From: Anaeramoeba flamelloides
Taxonomy: Eukaryota; Metamonada; Anaeramoebidae
Direction of reading: 5' to 3'
Length of the DNA stretch: 64,000 bases
Assembly (NCBI GenBank): GCA_027625915.1
Contig: JANTQA010000048.1
Coordinates: 4,464,001-4,528,000 of the forward strand
Part shown: one piece after another, positions 35,871 to 46,739 of the stretch
Layout: each line of letters starts with the position of its first letter
Position numbering within the stretch: the stretch's first letter is position 1
The notes under the pieces: generated by a model
Seen by the model: the letters and a program-made list of their open reading frames with translations, nothing else
What the model was told of the DNA's origin: nothing
The model's database searches: none
Program-made: the position numbers and the translations under genes

Positions 35871-35999
35871 TCCAATTATTTTTGATTTCAAAAACAACAC
35901 AGTAACTCTAAATCCATGTTTCCAAAGAAAAAGCCCAGTATCTTATCCCAAGAAAAAGACAAACAAAAGATCAAAAAAACCTAGAATAAAAAATACGGT

Positions 36000-36360
36000 A
36001 ATATGATATTGCTTTCTTAAAGTTCTATTATTTAAAAAAAAATTTTCAAAAAGAAAGGATCAAGTGTTAATTTTTCCAAAAATATAAAGATAATTTTGAG
36101 GTATCTGATTTTTGTGAATAAAATAAAAAATTTATTTAAACTGAAAAAAAATATGAAAATTAGAAAAATTTTTAACCAATTTAAATTTCTAATTTATAAT
36201 TTAATCAAAAAGATCAAGGAATTAACCTAGAGAATTGATTTGAACTTAGGTGTATTATTAAATACTAAATTAGATACTTTATTGGAACAAGCCGAAAAAA
36301 AAAAAAAAAACATGAGTTTTTGTTTGAAAAGCAGAGTTTATACTTTGAAACGGATAAAAG
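36000..36360. repeat. Repeat family G, copy 2
   Basis: Shares TTTCTTAAAGTTCTATTATTT, AAGGATCAAGTG, ATTGATTTGAACTTAGGTG and an A-rich block with the copy at 46214-46680. Between copies 1 and 2 (35871-35999) and over 36361-38557 I see only A/T-rich spacer and no supported gene. Confidence 0.5.
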
Positions 36361-38944
36361 TGACACTATAATATAAAGATTTTTTTGTATTGTATTCTTG
36401 GAAATATATATTGGCGAAATTTTTATTAAAGAATTAAATATAATATTAGTTGTGAATATACATTTAATATCGAACCTTATCTTAAGTCATTTTATTAGTA
36501 TTGTTTTCCTGTTTGAAAATTCTTTAAAATATCCCATTAAATATTTCTGGGCAATCTCGAATTATAATATGTTGTTTTTTTCTTTTTAAAAAAATATACC
36601 AAATATTCATTTATGAATATCCTTTGACAAATTGTAACCATATAAAGATGGTTAAATTTAAAGAAAGGATCTTAAATGGTATCAAAATATTGTTTATACA
36701 GATTTCTTTAAAATGTATAAGAAATCAAAGCAAACTTTGGGGAATTGAACAAAATTAAAACAGAAAACACACAGTTTCATCTTGAATAAATTGGTCATAT
36801 GTTTTTTTTCAAAAATAAAAGATTTTAAAAAAATAATTTTTGCTATAAATTAATATATCAAAAATGAAAAAATCACAATTTAGACCAAAAAATATTATAA
36901 TAATGAAGGAATATACATTTATAAAAGAGAACCCCTTTCTCCTGCAATACTTAGTTTTATTAACTAACATTTCTTAATTAAAATAAAAAAATATTGATCT
37001 TAAGAGATTATATGTTTGAAAATGAAATAATTTTAACAGTGGAATGGCATGGAGAAGATTTTTCCAATTTTTTTCTAATAATTTACAAAATAAAGAAAGA
37101 ATTTATAATGAATTCAAATAAACATAAAATATAAAAATTATACAAACAAATATAATATTTATCATTTTATCTTGAAAAAGAGAAAATTTTTTTAAAAATA
37201 TTTTCAAAAAGGAAAAGATAATTTTAAATCAAGAAAAATTATTTTCAACTAACAAAAATTGGGCAAATGAATAAGTTCGAAACTATAAATGTTTTAAGTA
37301 ATATGTATTAACCAATTATTCTATGATTTTGTAATTTTTGATTTGAACCAAAAAGATTTCACTGTTATAGATCTTTGGGTAAATAAAAAAGTCACAAAAA
37401 TTTTAACAATTAATATACATTCTTAAGAATAATGGATTAAAAATGAAGCAAAAATAAATCAAATCATATTTTTTTATCTCTAAAAGAAGATTTAAAATCA
37501 AACAGAAATTAGAAAATCTTGGTATTGATTATAAAAAAAAAATTAAAAGTTTTCAAAAAAAGATAATGGAACAATTAATTCTGAAATCGAAAAATTTTAT
37601 TAATATTTAAAAAAAAGAACCCCAAAAAAACGGAAAAAAGAGGCATTTCTATTATTGAAATGATGAGAGAGAATTTTCTGATTTGAATTGTATAAATTTT
37701 TAATTTTTATTTTGTTAGGATCTAAAATTAAAAGTGGCATTTTTCCAAATGTATCATATTTTATAACTTTGATAGAGAATAAAATAATTTTATTTTTCGT
37801 TATTTTTTGTTCTGGCCATATCATTTATTTTAATAAATTATTTTATTTTCATCTATCAAATAATTTTTTTAAAAATTTATATTAAATAAAAATGACATTT
37901 TCAGTAACTTTAAAAAAGTTGAAAACAGTTTCAATTTTTAATTTCAGCATGCTAACTACAATAGAAACAACTAGTACAATTCTATTTCCAAATTTGAAAT
38001 ACCCATACGAGTTCTATCTAAAACTCTTCATCAATAAAAATGAATTAAGCAGAAACAATATCCAAGATTTTGGTTGTAAAGTATTAAAATTTTTGTACTT
38101 TTTGTAGTAATATAACAAGACTAGTTTTATTTGAAATGTATTATCCTTCAAGAATTTATGGATATTATTAAATAAGATGCCACCCCTAGACAACTAGATT
38201 TCATATTTTTTTATAATTGACATACTTATTCAGTGAACCCCCTGCTGAAATAAATGCAAAACCCCATCAAGAATGAAGATAATCCAAAAAAGTAGGGACA
38301 TAAAGATCACGAAAAGAAAAAATACATTATAAAAAAGCATCAAATAAGTAAACTGTAGATTTTCGATGTATTATAAAGTATCTTTTTATTTGATAATTTT
38401 TCTTCATAAAATAAAAAATTACTCAACACACTAATTAAAAAATTTTTTCAAAAAAAATTAAAAATTTTCTAATTTTACACTTTTAAATAACTTTAATTAT
38501 AATAAACACTATTAATTAATAAAAGATCTCTTGGATCAAAAAAAAATTTCATGGAAATAGTCATAACCATTAAAAATTATTTTCTGAAATGAAAAAAAAA
38601 AAAAATTATAATTTTAATGAGTGCCTAATAAAAATCAAAAACTAACCAACACCACAAGTGTGAACAATCTCGAAAAATCAAAAAAAAAAAAAAGAGTCAA
38701 AGAGTGACACCCAATTTCTAATTTAACTGGCTGTGAACTATCATTTTAAAAACAGTTGTGTTTGTCTTGAAGTGTCCATCTTTGGAACTTTTTGAGATCT
38801 ACAAGATTTTTTATTATTCTTTATTATACTCAAGAATTTTATTATTTTCTCAAGTATGCTCTAAAACCCTCCTCTGTCAAATATAAAGAGTTACAATCGA
38901 TAACCAAGAATTTGATTATAACAAAACAAATTGACTCAGAACTT

Positions 38945-39649
38945 TATTTATTTATTTATTTATTTATTGCGAGAAAGGAGTTATCAAAGAAAATTTACTA
39001 AATAAAAAAGAGCAGAAGAATTATAATTGAAATATTAAAGTAAAAAATATTATATCATTTACATGATCAAATAAAAAATTATCCACTGTCGTTATTTTTT
39101 CCTGGATTTGAAAGAATTGAGTAAAATAATTGTTTTTACTAAATTATATTGAACTCTGGAAAACCGTCGTTAACTTGTTTTTAATTTGAGAAATAAAAAG
39201 AAAAATCTTGTAATTCTCTTTTTATTTCTCTAATTAAAAAAAGCCCCGTTATGTTTTCTTGAGTTTTCTGTTTATTTGAAAAATCGATAGATTTTACATA
39301 TAAAACAGAAAAACTCAAGAAAACCTAGGCACTCTAGGACACTTGACAACACTTATCCTGAAACAGGATGAGTAAAAACCTGATTGAAAGATAATCAGTA
39401 ATAAATAAAGATTACACAAAGGTGATTAATAACTTGGTATTCCACAACTCAGAAGAGCGGGGCACTACTTACCCGAATTTATATATATATTTTACTATTT
39501 TAGGACTTTTTTATTTTTAATTTTTTATTTTCAATTTTTTCTTTATTACTTTAATTTTTCTAACAATAAATACTTTGAAGAAAAATTCTCTACAAAAACA
39601 ATAACTTTTTTAATTTTGATTAGTCGGATTAAAGGGTTTTTGAGTTATA
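38945..39649 (-). mobile_element. 705-bp retroposon-like insert with 14-bp target duplication
   Basis: The flanks are TTGACTCAGAACTT (38931-38944) and TTGACACAGAACTT (39650-39663). The low-coordinate end begins with a TATTTATTTATT tract, which reads as an (AATA)n tail on the minus strand. No reading frame is convincing. A three-hairpin cluster occupies 39090-39355. It could be a truncated non-LTR element or a SINE-like sequence. No RNA polymerase III promoter boxes were identified. Confidence 0.55.
39090..39355. repeat. Palindromic hairpin cluster 2 (three hairpin types in a row)
   Basis: After GTCGTTA comes type 1 (TTTTTCCTGGATTTGAAAGA ... TTGAACTCTGGAAAA). After CCGTCGTTA comes type 2 (AATTTGAGAAATAAAAAG ... 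CTTTTTATTTCTCTAATT). After CCCGTTA comes type 3 (TTTTCTTGAGTTTTCTGTTT ... AAACAGAAAAACTCAAGAAA). The cluster closes with CCTAGGCACTCTAGGACACT then TGACAACACTT. This is the cleanest example of the modular arrangement. Confidence 0.7.
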
Positions 39650-40121
39650 TTGACACAGAACTTGAGGAAGACAATTTGTTTAAAATGGAAGAAATTTAAT
39701 GATTTGGAAATTTAAAAACAGAAACAAGTAATTTTTATTATAAATTTTGATTTATTGGAATTGGGAATTTTTTGAAACTTTTTTTAAATAGAATTCTTTA
39801 ACACTGATCTCCTATTCTTAATTTTTTTTATTATTATTTGAATTTGGCTAATCAAAAGTAGGTAAATTTCACCATACCCTCTTTATTTCCAAGTCACCCC
39901 TCGAGTATGATGCAAATCCGCATTAACTGACGTGACCATTGAAGATATTTTACAATCAAAGTTGAAAAATTCCAATTTTATGTCATAATTTTTATAAAAT
40001 TTAATAGTATAAAAAACCCTTCAAATCTTTTCTTTACAGTTAAGTGGCAATTTTATTATATTTTAATAGTATTTTATATATAATAAATATCTTTCATATA
40101 GCAAACCAATTATTTTGACTA

Positions 40122-40317
40122 TAGTCAATTCCACTTTTAAGGCACAAACTTTCAACGAAATTTAATGCACAAAAAAATCTCAAAGTAATACACAAAATTT
40201 GTATTTTTTTATTATACAATTTATTTTACTTGAATCTGAATTTTGTGCCTTAATTTAAGATTTTTATTATGCCTTAAATTTCGTTGAAAGTTTGTGCCTT
40301 AAAAGTGAAACTGACTG
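40122..40317. mobile_element. 196-bp MITE with ~75-bp TIRs and TA duplication
   Basis: The left arm TTCCACTTTTAAGGCACAAA CTTTCAACGAAATTT is matched by the right arm inverse (AAATTTCGTTGAAAGTTTGTG then CCTTAAAAGTG). TA flanks both ends (40120-40121 and 40318-40319), and the tips read TAGTCAAT and CAGTCAGT. The whole element is nearly one palindrome. Tc1/mariner-type is inferred from the TA duplication and CAGTCAG tip. A decayed GTGCCTTAAAATAAAG relic is visible near 57025. Confidence 0.8.
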
Positions 40318-40359
40318 TATTAAAGAATTATTTGTTTTTTTAAATTCGAAAAAAAAAAG

Positions 40360-40780
40360 TTTTTTTTCTTTTTCGTTAGGTTTTTTTTAATTTTGGAAAT
40401 AAACAGAAAATTAAAGAAATTTTCGGTTTATTTTAAAAGGTAAAAAAAATCTAGGACGCTGTTTTGTTGGATTTTCCAGGATTTAAAAGAATATAATATA
40501 ATGAAAGATATTTTACTCTATTCTTTTGAGTAATGGAAAATTGCAGTTAGTTTTTATTGAGTTTTCTGTTTATTTGGAAAATTAATCTATTTTTGATATA
40601 AAATAGAAAACCACAAAAAAACATAGAAAACTTAACAGATAAAACAGAAACCCTCAAGAAAAACACCATTTTTTTTTTTAATTTGATATAATTGGGTAAA
40701 ATCATAGATTTCCATCTATTCCTTTAAATTCTAGAAAATTACCATTAGTCTTTTTTTAATTTTTGAAATCTATAGAAAAG
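40360..40780. repeat. Palindromic hairpin cluster 3
   Basis: A CGTTAGG edge leads into a type 2 arm pair (GGAAATAAACAGAAAATT ... AATTTTCGGTTTATTTT). A type 1 module follows (TTTTCCAGGATTTAAAAGAA ... TATTCTTTTGAGTAATGGAA), then type 3 (TTGAGTTTTCTGTTTATTTG ... TAAAATAGAAAACC). The copies are eroded. The stretch 40781-42431 is spacer with no supported gene. Confidence 0.55.
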
Positions 40781-42431
40781 ATAAACCATCTTTCATAATA
40801 ATTGGCCCATTAAAAATCAAATTTTAAATAAAAATATTTTTAATAATTGAAGTTATCAATTATAATATAAAAATTTAGATTTTAATATTCAATAATATAC
40901 TCAAGAGATATTTAATTTTTGTCTAAAAATAAAAAAAAGAAAAAAAAAAAAAACTGTTAAAAAAAATTGGGCCATTTATCTTGAATGAAGCATTACATGA
41001 AAAATAGACAATTTAAATCAGTAAAAAAACCCATTTATCGATTCTCCTTTTATTTGAATAACTAAATCTAATCTCTTTTTCATATTTGAAACCAAATTTT
41101 ACATTAATTCATCTGTTACTTCTTTCAAATTTTTCATTTTCATTTTCCATTTTAACAAAACACTTTTGAAAAAATAAAAAAGAGAAAAAATGATTTATTT
41201 GCAAACTTTTCATTGTGAGAGGAAAAACTTCAAAACGATACAAAAACAATTCATTATTCAAATGTAAGGTGGGCCATTTATTATAAAATTTAGTTTATTT
41301 TATTTTTTTTATATTTCAAAAATTAAAAAATAAAATCTGGTTAATCTATTGTATTCTACAACACTTGAAGTACACAGAATATTTATCACCATTTGTTTTT
41401 TTTTTTTTATAATTGTCTTTTTTTTTAAGCTGATAAATATGTTTTCAAATCTTTTAGTTATTATTTATTCAAAAAAATATCCTAAAGTTGAATTTAATGA
41501 AAATTCAATCTCACATCCAAGAAAAAGTTTTTATGCAAAAAAAGACCCCTTTTCTTGATTAGAGATCCTTGAAAATCAAAGTTCTACTCAAAACAATAAA
41601 TCCCATATCTCAAATTTTTAAGAACTATAATTTTGGTTATATCAAGAATAATTTCTTGTAACAAGTACCAAATATTAATTGGGCATAACAGTTTTGTCAA
41701 CTTGAAATTTTCATATTTATTTTTTCTTTCTAGTATAGAGAAGTAAAAATCAAAACTTAAAAATTAACTTTCACTTCCAGGAGTCTTTCATGTGGCTTTA
41801 GAAAATAGGAGTTCTGCCTGAAAAAAAAGAACAACCAGTAAAATCAAATCAATAGACACTCATTTTAAAAACCAAATGCCTTTAACAAAGTCCAAAAAGG
41901 AGATTTCAACAGCAAAGTATCTGATTTGGATAGACTAAAAAGGAAAGGAAGGGAATTCTAACATTTTCAATCGACAGTACTATTAGTTACAGACATAAAA
42001 TGATAAATATGTTAAATTTGTCTAAAAATATATATGTCCAAGTCAAACTTTTCTGAAAAAACCTTAATATGAAATATTCTCAATATCTCTTAATCAAGCT
42101 CCTGTAAAGTCATACAACTATCGTCCAAAAGTGTTTAAAAAATCTAAGAAAATTTAAACTCTTAAAAAACATCAAATCTAGTGTGTATATTAGCTTTGTC
42201 TTTTATGGTTTTGGAATTTTAGTTGATCGATTTTCATTCTTGTATTTTTTTTATAAAAGAGAACAAAACTTTTCTTCAATGTATTTTTCAATTCACAATA
42301 AAAAAAGACTAAAACCATATTAACAAATCTTGGGTGAAGTGAGTGTTAGTGAAAAATTTGAACAATAACCCTTAAAAAACAAAATTCTCAATTTCATTTT
42401 TTGTCTTCTTTCAGATTTTAAAAAAAACACC

Positions 42432-43733
42432 ATGTCAAAGAAAGACTATTCTCAAAAAATAAAAGAATTAGAGAAACGTTTTGAAAAACTTGAAAAAGAA
42501 TTGATATCTGAAAAGAAATTAAATGAAAAATTGAATAAACGTTTTCAGGGTATGACTCAAGAAGTTAATGGAAATAAAAATAGGAAAGAAATAACAACAA
42601 AATTAGATCTTGATCAAAACCACAACAAAAATATTTCACTTCAAAACAAAAATAATAAAAAATCAGATCAAAACCCTCAAAAAGAAAAAGAAAAAGAAAA
42701 AGAAAAAGAAAAAGAAAAAGAAAAAGAAGAAAAAGAAGAAGAAAAAGAAGAAGAAAAAGAAGAAGAAAAAGAAGAAGAAAAAGAAAAAGAAAAAGAAGAA
42801 GAAAAAGAAGAAGAAAAAGAAGAAGAAAAAGAAAAAGAAAAAGAAGAAGAAGAAGAAGAAGAAAAAGAAAAAGAAAAAGAAGAAGAAGAAGAAGAAGAAA
42901 AAGAAGAAGAAAAAGAAAAAGAAATTATCAAAAATAACAAAGAATTAAAAATGAGGCTAAAGTCTTTAAAAAATGATTTGAATCGTATTAAGGAATTAAA
43001 ACAATTCAATAGCCATAGTTTGGAAACAGCACTACCTACAAAAATCCAAGATCGTGACACTTTACTGGAACAAAAAGAACAGTTGGCGAAGCAAAAGCAC
43101 GCATTGCCTGCAGAAATCAAATTACGAGAAACAATAATTCAAAGACAAATCAAGAACAGCGAAAGGCTGAATGAAATCAATGAACGACTCAAAACAACTT
43201 TTCGTAACCCAACCACCCTTAGGCCTAGCATGGTTACTCTTCAAGACAAATTTCTTCAAAAAAGTTTCGAGTTCAATAAAAAGGAATTAGTTATTGATTT
43301 TTGGTACGCAAAAGATAATAAAAAAAAAGGTATTTTTTTTATTACCTCGTCGAATGTCTGCTTTCTAACTCAAAGAAAAAAATACTCTTATTTGTTGCCA
43401 ATTAAAGATATTGTCACAATAACCAAACTGAAGGAAACAAAAAATGGGGTCCAGTGTAGATTATATATTGTTACAAAATTACAAAAAAAGGTAATTATAA
43501 ATTATTTATTTCTGTGTTGGGTTTTCATTTTATTATTCTTCAACTCCTTCTTATTCTTGTTCTTGTTCTTGTTCGTGTTCTTGTTCTTGTTCTTGTTTTT
43601 GTTATGATTCTTATTCTTTTTATGGAAAACAAAAACTAAATGGTTTTACTTTGAAACTAATGTATTGTTATTTTCAGATTATAAATATTTTTTTCTTCAT
43701 CATCTGACTCTGTATAAGAAGTTCTGTAATTAA
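42432..43733 (+). CDS. Coiled-coil, EKE-rich protein with C-terminal GRAM domain
   Basis: Exons are 42432-43490 and 43678-43733. The first 60 residues form a coiled coil (QKIKELEKRFEKLEKELI). About 85 residues of pure EKE/EEE repeats follow, then a second helical stretch. The final GRAM domain begins at LQDKFLQKSFEF and includes GIFFITSSNVCFLTQRKKYSYLLPIKDIV. GRAM domains bind membrane lipids, so a membrane-associated scaffold is a guess. The intron has GTAATT and TTATTTTCAG ends. As written, the join stops early. One extra A in the A7 run 43483-43489 would continue the domain as YKYFFLHHLTLYKKFCN and stop at 43733, giving 371 aa. The start is the first ATG, just after TTTCAGATTTT, which could be a 5'UTR acceptor. 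Confidence 0.75.
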
Positions 43734-43941
43734 TTTGTGCCAACTAAGCTAAATTGATTTCGTTGAATAAAATGTTTACTATAGATACACTTTCTCTTTG
43801 TTTTTGGAGATCAAAACACTACTGTCAGTCTTTTGCCAAATAAAAAAAAAAGTAGATGATTAGATGAATTTTTTTTCCCATTTAATCTGAAAATACCATT
43901 TTATTTATTGCAATAAGATTTGTTGAAAATCCACAAATTCT

Positions 43942-43942
<1 letters not shown>

Positions 43943-43984
<42 letters not shown>

Positions 43985-43985
43985 T
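43943..43985. repeat. (CT)n(AT)n microsatellite
   Basis: A run of CT dinucleotides passes directly into AT dinucleotides, about 200 bp downstream of the GRAM gene stop. Confidence 0.9.
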
Positions 43986-44309
43986 GTATATTTTACTTTT
44001 GAAATCCACACTTTTTTAATTTCATTGAATTAACTTCAGGAATGAAGAATTAACAAAAAGAAATTTAATAATTTACGTTTTTTTTTTCTTTCTTGATATT
44101 AATCTGAACATATGTATATATATTTATATTTTTAAACGATAATAGCCATACCGCTTTACAAACATGACAGGGTACAAAGACATATGTCTGACAACTCTTC
44201 AAAAAGTTGCTTTAAATCTTGGGCACGATTTTAAAATTATCGAAAAATAAAAAGTTTTTTTTTTTTTTTAATTGTATTTTAAGGGAGGGGTTTTTAATAC
44301 CTCTTATTC

Positions 44310-44610
44310 ACCGTTAGGTTTTTTTTATTTCTCAAATTAAAAAAAAAATGTCTTTAGGTTTTCCAGAATTTAAAAAAGTGGAGTTAAATCTTTGATTTTA
44401 CTCCATTCTTTTGAATCCTGGAAAAATGTCTTTAGGTTTTTTTTAATTTTAGAAATTAAAAGAAAATTTCAAAGTTTTTTTATTTCTGAAATTAAAAAAG
44501 CCGCCATTAGGTTTTCCAGAATTTAAAAGAATTGAGTTAAATCAAAGATTTTACTCAATTCTTTTGAATTCTGGAAATTCTAGGCACTTGACGGCACTCT
44601 ACGGCACTTC
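44310..44610. repeat. Palindromic hairpin cluster 4
   Basis: From the CACCGTTAGG edge the order is a partial type 2, type 1 (TTTTCCAGAATTTAAAAAAG ... TTCTTTTGAATCCTGGAAAA), and type 2 (AATTTTAGAAATTAAAAG ... TATTTCTGAAATTAAAAAAG). A near-perfect type 1 follows (TTTTCCAGAATTTAAAAGAA ... TTCTTTTGAATTCTGGAAA). The cluster ends CTAGGCACTTGACGGCACT and CTACGGCACTT. LINE copy 2 has no insert at the matching position (about 19590). Confidence 0.7.
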
Positions 44611-45064
44611 CCTAATTGCTAAACTTATATTTAGAAATATTTTTAAAAGATTCAAACATGTTTTTTTTTATGTGCCTAGGGCGTTCATAAAGTCATCGAA
44701 TCTGGTTTGTTAATAATCTTATTAATATTAATCTTTTTTAAAATTAGTGAAAAATTATTTTTTTTTTAATTCTAATATCCTGATTTTACGATTATATTTA
44801 GAGGCTGGAAAATTTCATGGAAAATGATCCAAATCTTCAATGATATAGAAATTATTTATTCTTTTGCAGAATTTACAAAATTTTGATTTTTTTTTCATTC
44901 ATAAAATAAGAGTATAATTTTAAATAATTTGTATAATTTCTTAATGCCAAAATAGAACCTGAACCTTTCAATTTTAAATATTTTTTATCTTTGGGGGTTT
45001 CCGTATTTAATAGAATTAAAAAAAAATCAAGATTTTTTCCCTTTCTTATAAATTCAAAAAAAAA

Positions 45065-45850
45065 AAACATTAGGTTTTCCAAAATTTAAAAAAGTGGAGT
45101 TAAATCTTCCTTTTTACCCAATTCTTTTGAAATCTGGAAAAGTGCTGTTAGTTTTTCTTGAGTTTTTTTTTTATTCTTAAAATCAAAAATTTTATCCAAT
45201 ATAACAGAAAACTCAAGAAAAGTGCCTTTCGTTTTTTTTTTTACTCATTGGAATGTAAAGAAAATTTATTTTATTTTATTTTAATTTCGAAAATTAACAA
45301 AAAACCTAGAACACTTAACAAATAAAATAGAAAACCACAAAAAAACATAGAAAACTTAACAGATAAAACAGAAACCCTCAAGAGAAACACCATGTTTTTT
45401 TTTTAATGTGATACATTAAAAAAGTAATCGATTTCCTAAACTAAAACAAAAATTAAGAAAAAATGTTGTTAGCTTATCCAAAATTCAAAAGAAAAGAGTA
45501 ATGTCTAATGTTTTTTCTCTATCCTTTTCAATTCTAAAAAAGATATACATTTGACAATACCCTATTACACAGCCGTTTATTAATGGTATCAATTCTTTTT
45601 CTAATAAACAGAAAACTCAAAAAACCTAAAGGAGGTTTTTTTACTTTGATAAATAAAAAGAAAATTTCTTTACATAAAAAAAAAAAAAACTATTCGTTAT
45701 TTTCCCAAGTTTTCTGTTATATGGGATATAATTTTGGATTTTAGGAATAAAAAAAAAACTCAAGAAAACCTAACAGCAAATTTCAAGAATATAAAAGAAT
45801 TGAGTATAATCTTAATTTAAATTATTTTCAAATTCTGAAAAAACATGATG
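45065..45850. repeat. Palindromic hairpin cluster 5
   Basis: Begins CATTAGG with type 1 (TTTTCCAAAATTTAAAAAAG ... TTCTTTTGAAATCTGGAAAA), then type 3 (TCTTGAGTTTTTTTTTTATT ... AACAGAAAACTCAAGAAAAG). Further eroded type 2, type 3 and type 1 units run to about 45840. It sits inside LINE copy 3 just before the segment matching CTTTCCAACTTG of copies 1 and 2. Confidence 0.6.
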
Positions 45851-46213
45851 ATATTTCCAACTTGCACTTTTTCCCCAATTTATCAATTCCATAATTATCT
45901 AATTTTATTTACCATTCTTTTAATTTTTTTTTATTTATTTTCCAATTATTATCTTCTAAATCTTTTTCCCTAATAGGAAGAAGATGAATTAATTTTATCA
46001 AAACTGCACATTTAATATTTTTTAAATTGATTTAAAATTTCTTTAATAAGTCGTGAACCTTTTTAAATTAATTGTTCTTAATTTTAGCTAATTTCTTCCC
46101 CTTTTTCATAGATTTATATTTAGAAATTTGAAACAATTGGTTTTTAAAAAATATTACCACTGTAGTAAAATAAAGCGTGCACAAAAATTTAATACGTGTT
46201 TCAAAATAAAAAG

Positions 46214-46680
46214 CGTGTTTTTTTGTTTTAGAAGACCAATATATTAACCAATAAAAGAAACCAATAATAAAACCTAAAAAAATATGGTATTCGTTTCTTA
46301 AAGTTCTATTATTTAAAAAGTAATTCTAAAAATAAAGGATCAAATTGGAAAATTTATCTCAAAAAATAGAGTAAATTTTTGATAGGAAATTTTTATCAAT
46401 CCTAAAAAACAAAAAAATTGTGAATATTATGGAAAATTTTCAACAATTTGCTTGAATAATTTAAATTTTAATATAAATAACCTGCTCTTTTCTTTCAAAA
46501 TTGATTTGAACTTAAGTATACTATTTTTTAGTAGATTGGATGTTGCCTTGGTACAAGAATAAAAAAAGCAGGGATAATATTTTGAAAAACGGATTATAGT
46601 CTTTGTGAACGCTTTATTTTGATCACTGTAGACTGATAATTTATCTATAAACAAACTTTTCTTTTTTTTATTTCAAGAGT
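46214..46680. repeat. Repeat family G, copy 3
   Basis: Starts after the LINE 3 boundary and runs TTCTTAAAGTTCTATTATTT, AAAGGATCAAATTGG, ATTGATTTGAACTTAAGTA and TTTTGATCACTGTAGAC. Alignable to 36000-36360 and, more weakly, to 35515-35870. Confidence 0.5.
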
Positions 46681-46739
46681 GGTAAACCAAAAACCATAAT
46701 TTAATGATAGATAAATTCGTTGTTTAAAAAAGAAATAAA

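Larger units (their letters stand above)
38558..39931. repeat. Repeat family E, copy 3, split by a retroposon-like insert
   Basis: The left part matches family E (AAAACTAACCAACACC, TTGAAGTGTCCATCTTTGG). The right part, from about 39650, also matches (GTTTAAAATGGAAGAAATTT, CAAGTCACCCCTCGAGTATG). The two parts meet at a duplicated 14-mer, so copy 3 was complete before the insert arrived. Confidence 0.65.
44255..46202 (-). mobile_element. 5'-truncated LINE, copy 3, expanded by hairpin clusters
   Basis: A T15 run (44255-44269) marks the minus-strand tail. Collinear with copy 2 are TAAGGGAGGGGTTTTTAAT, ATTTTTAATTCTAATATCCTG-like sequence and GATCCAAATCTTCAATGATA. The minus-strand remnant LKGSGSILALRNYTNYLK and, further on, the TTTCCAACTTGC block and AGGAAGAAGATGAATTAATT also match. 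The likely target duplication is AAAATAAAAAG (44244-44254 and 46203-46213), though it is low-complexity. Hairpin clusters at 44310-44610 and 45065-45850 interrupt it. The coding remnant is heavily broken. Confidence 0.65.

Noticed and set aside
37600-38107. Overlapping open frames of 65-75 codons
   Set aside because: Ile/Phe/Lys/Asn-rich, overlapping on both strands, with no recognisable motif. Typical of A/T-rich spacer.
42610-42948. Long poly-Lys open frame overlapping the GRAM gene
   Set aside because: It is the GAA/AAA repeat of the EKE tract read in another frame. The frame encoding EKE is joined to real domains.
39090-45850. CRISPR or bacterial repeat array
   Set aside because: The repeats are palindromic hairpins of several types without unique equal-length spacers, and the window is clearly eukaryotic.
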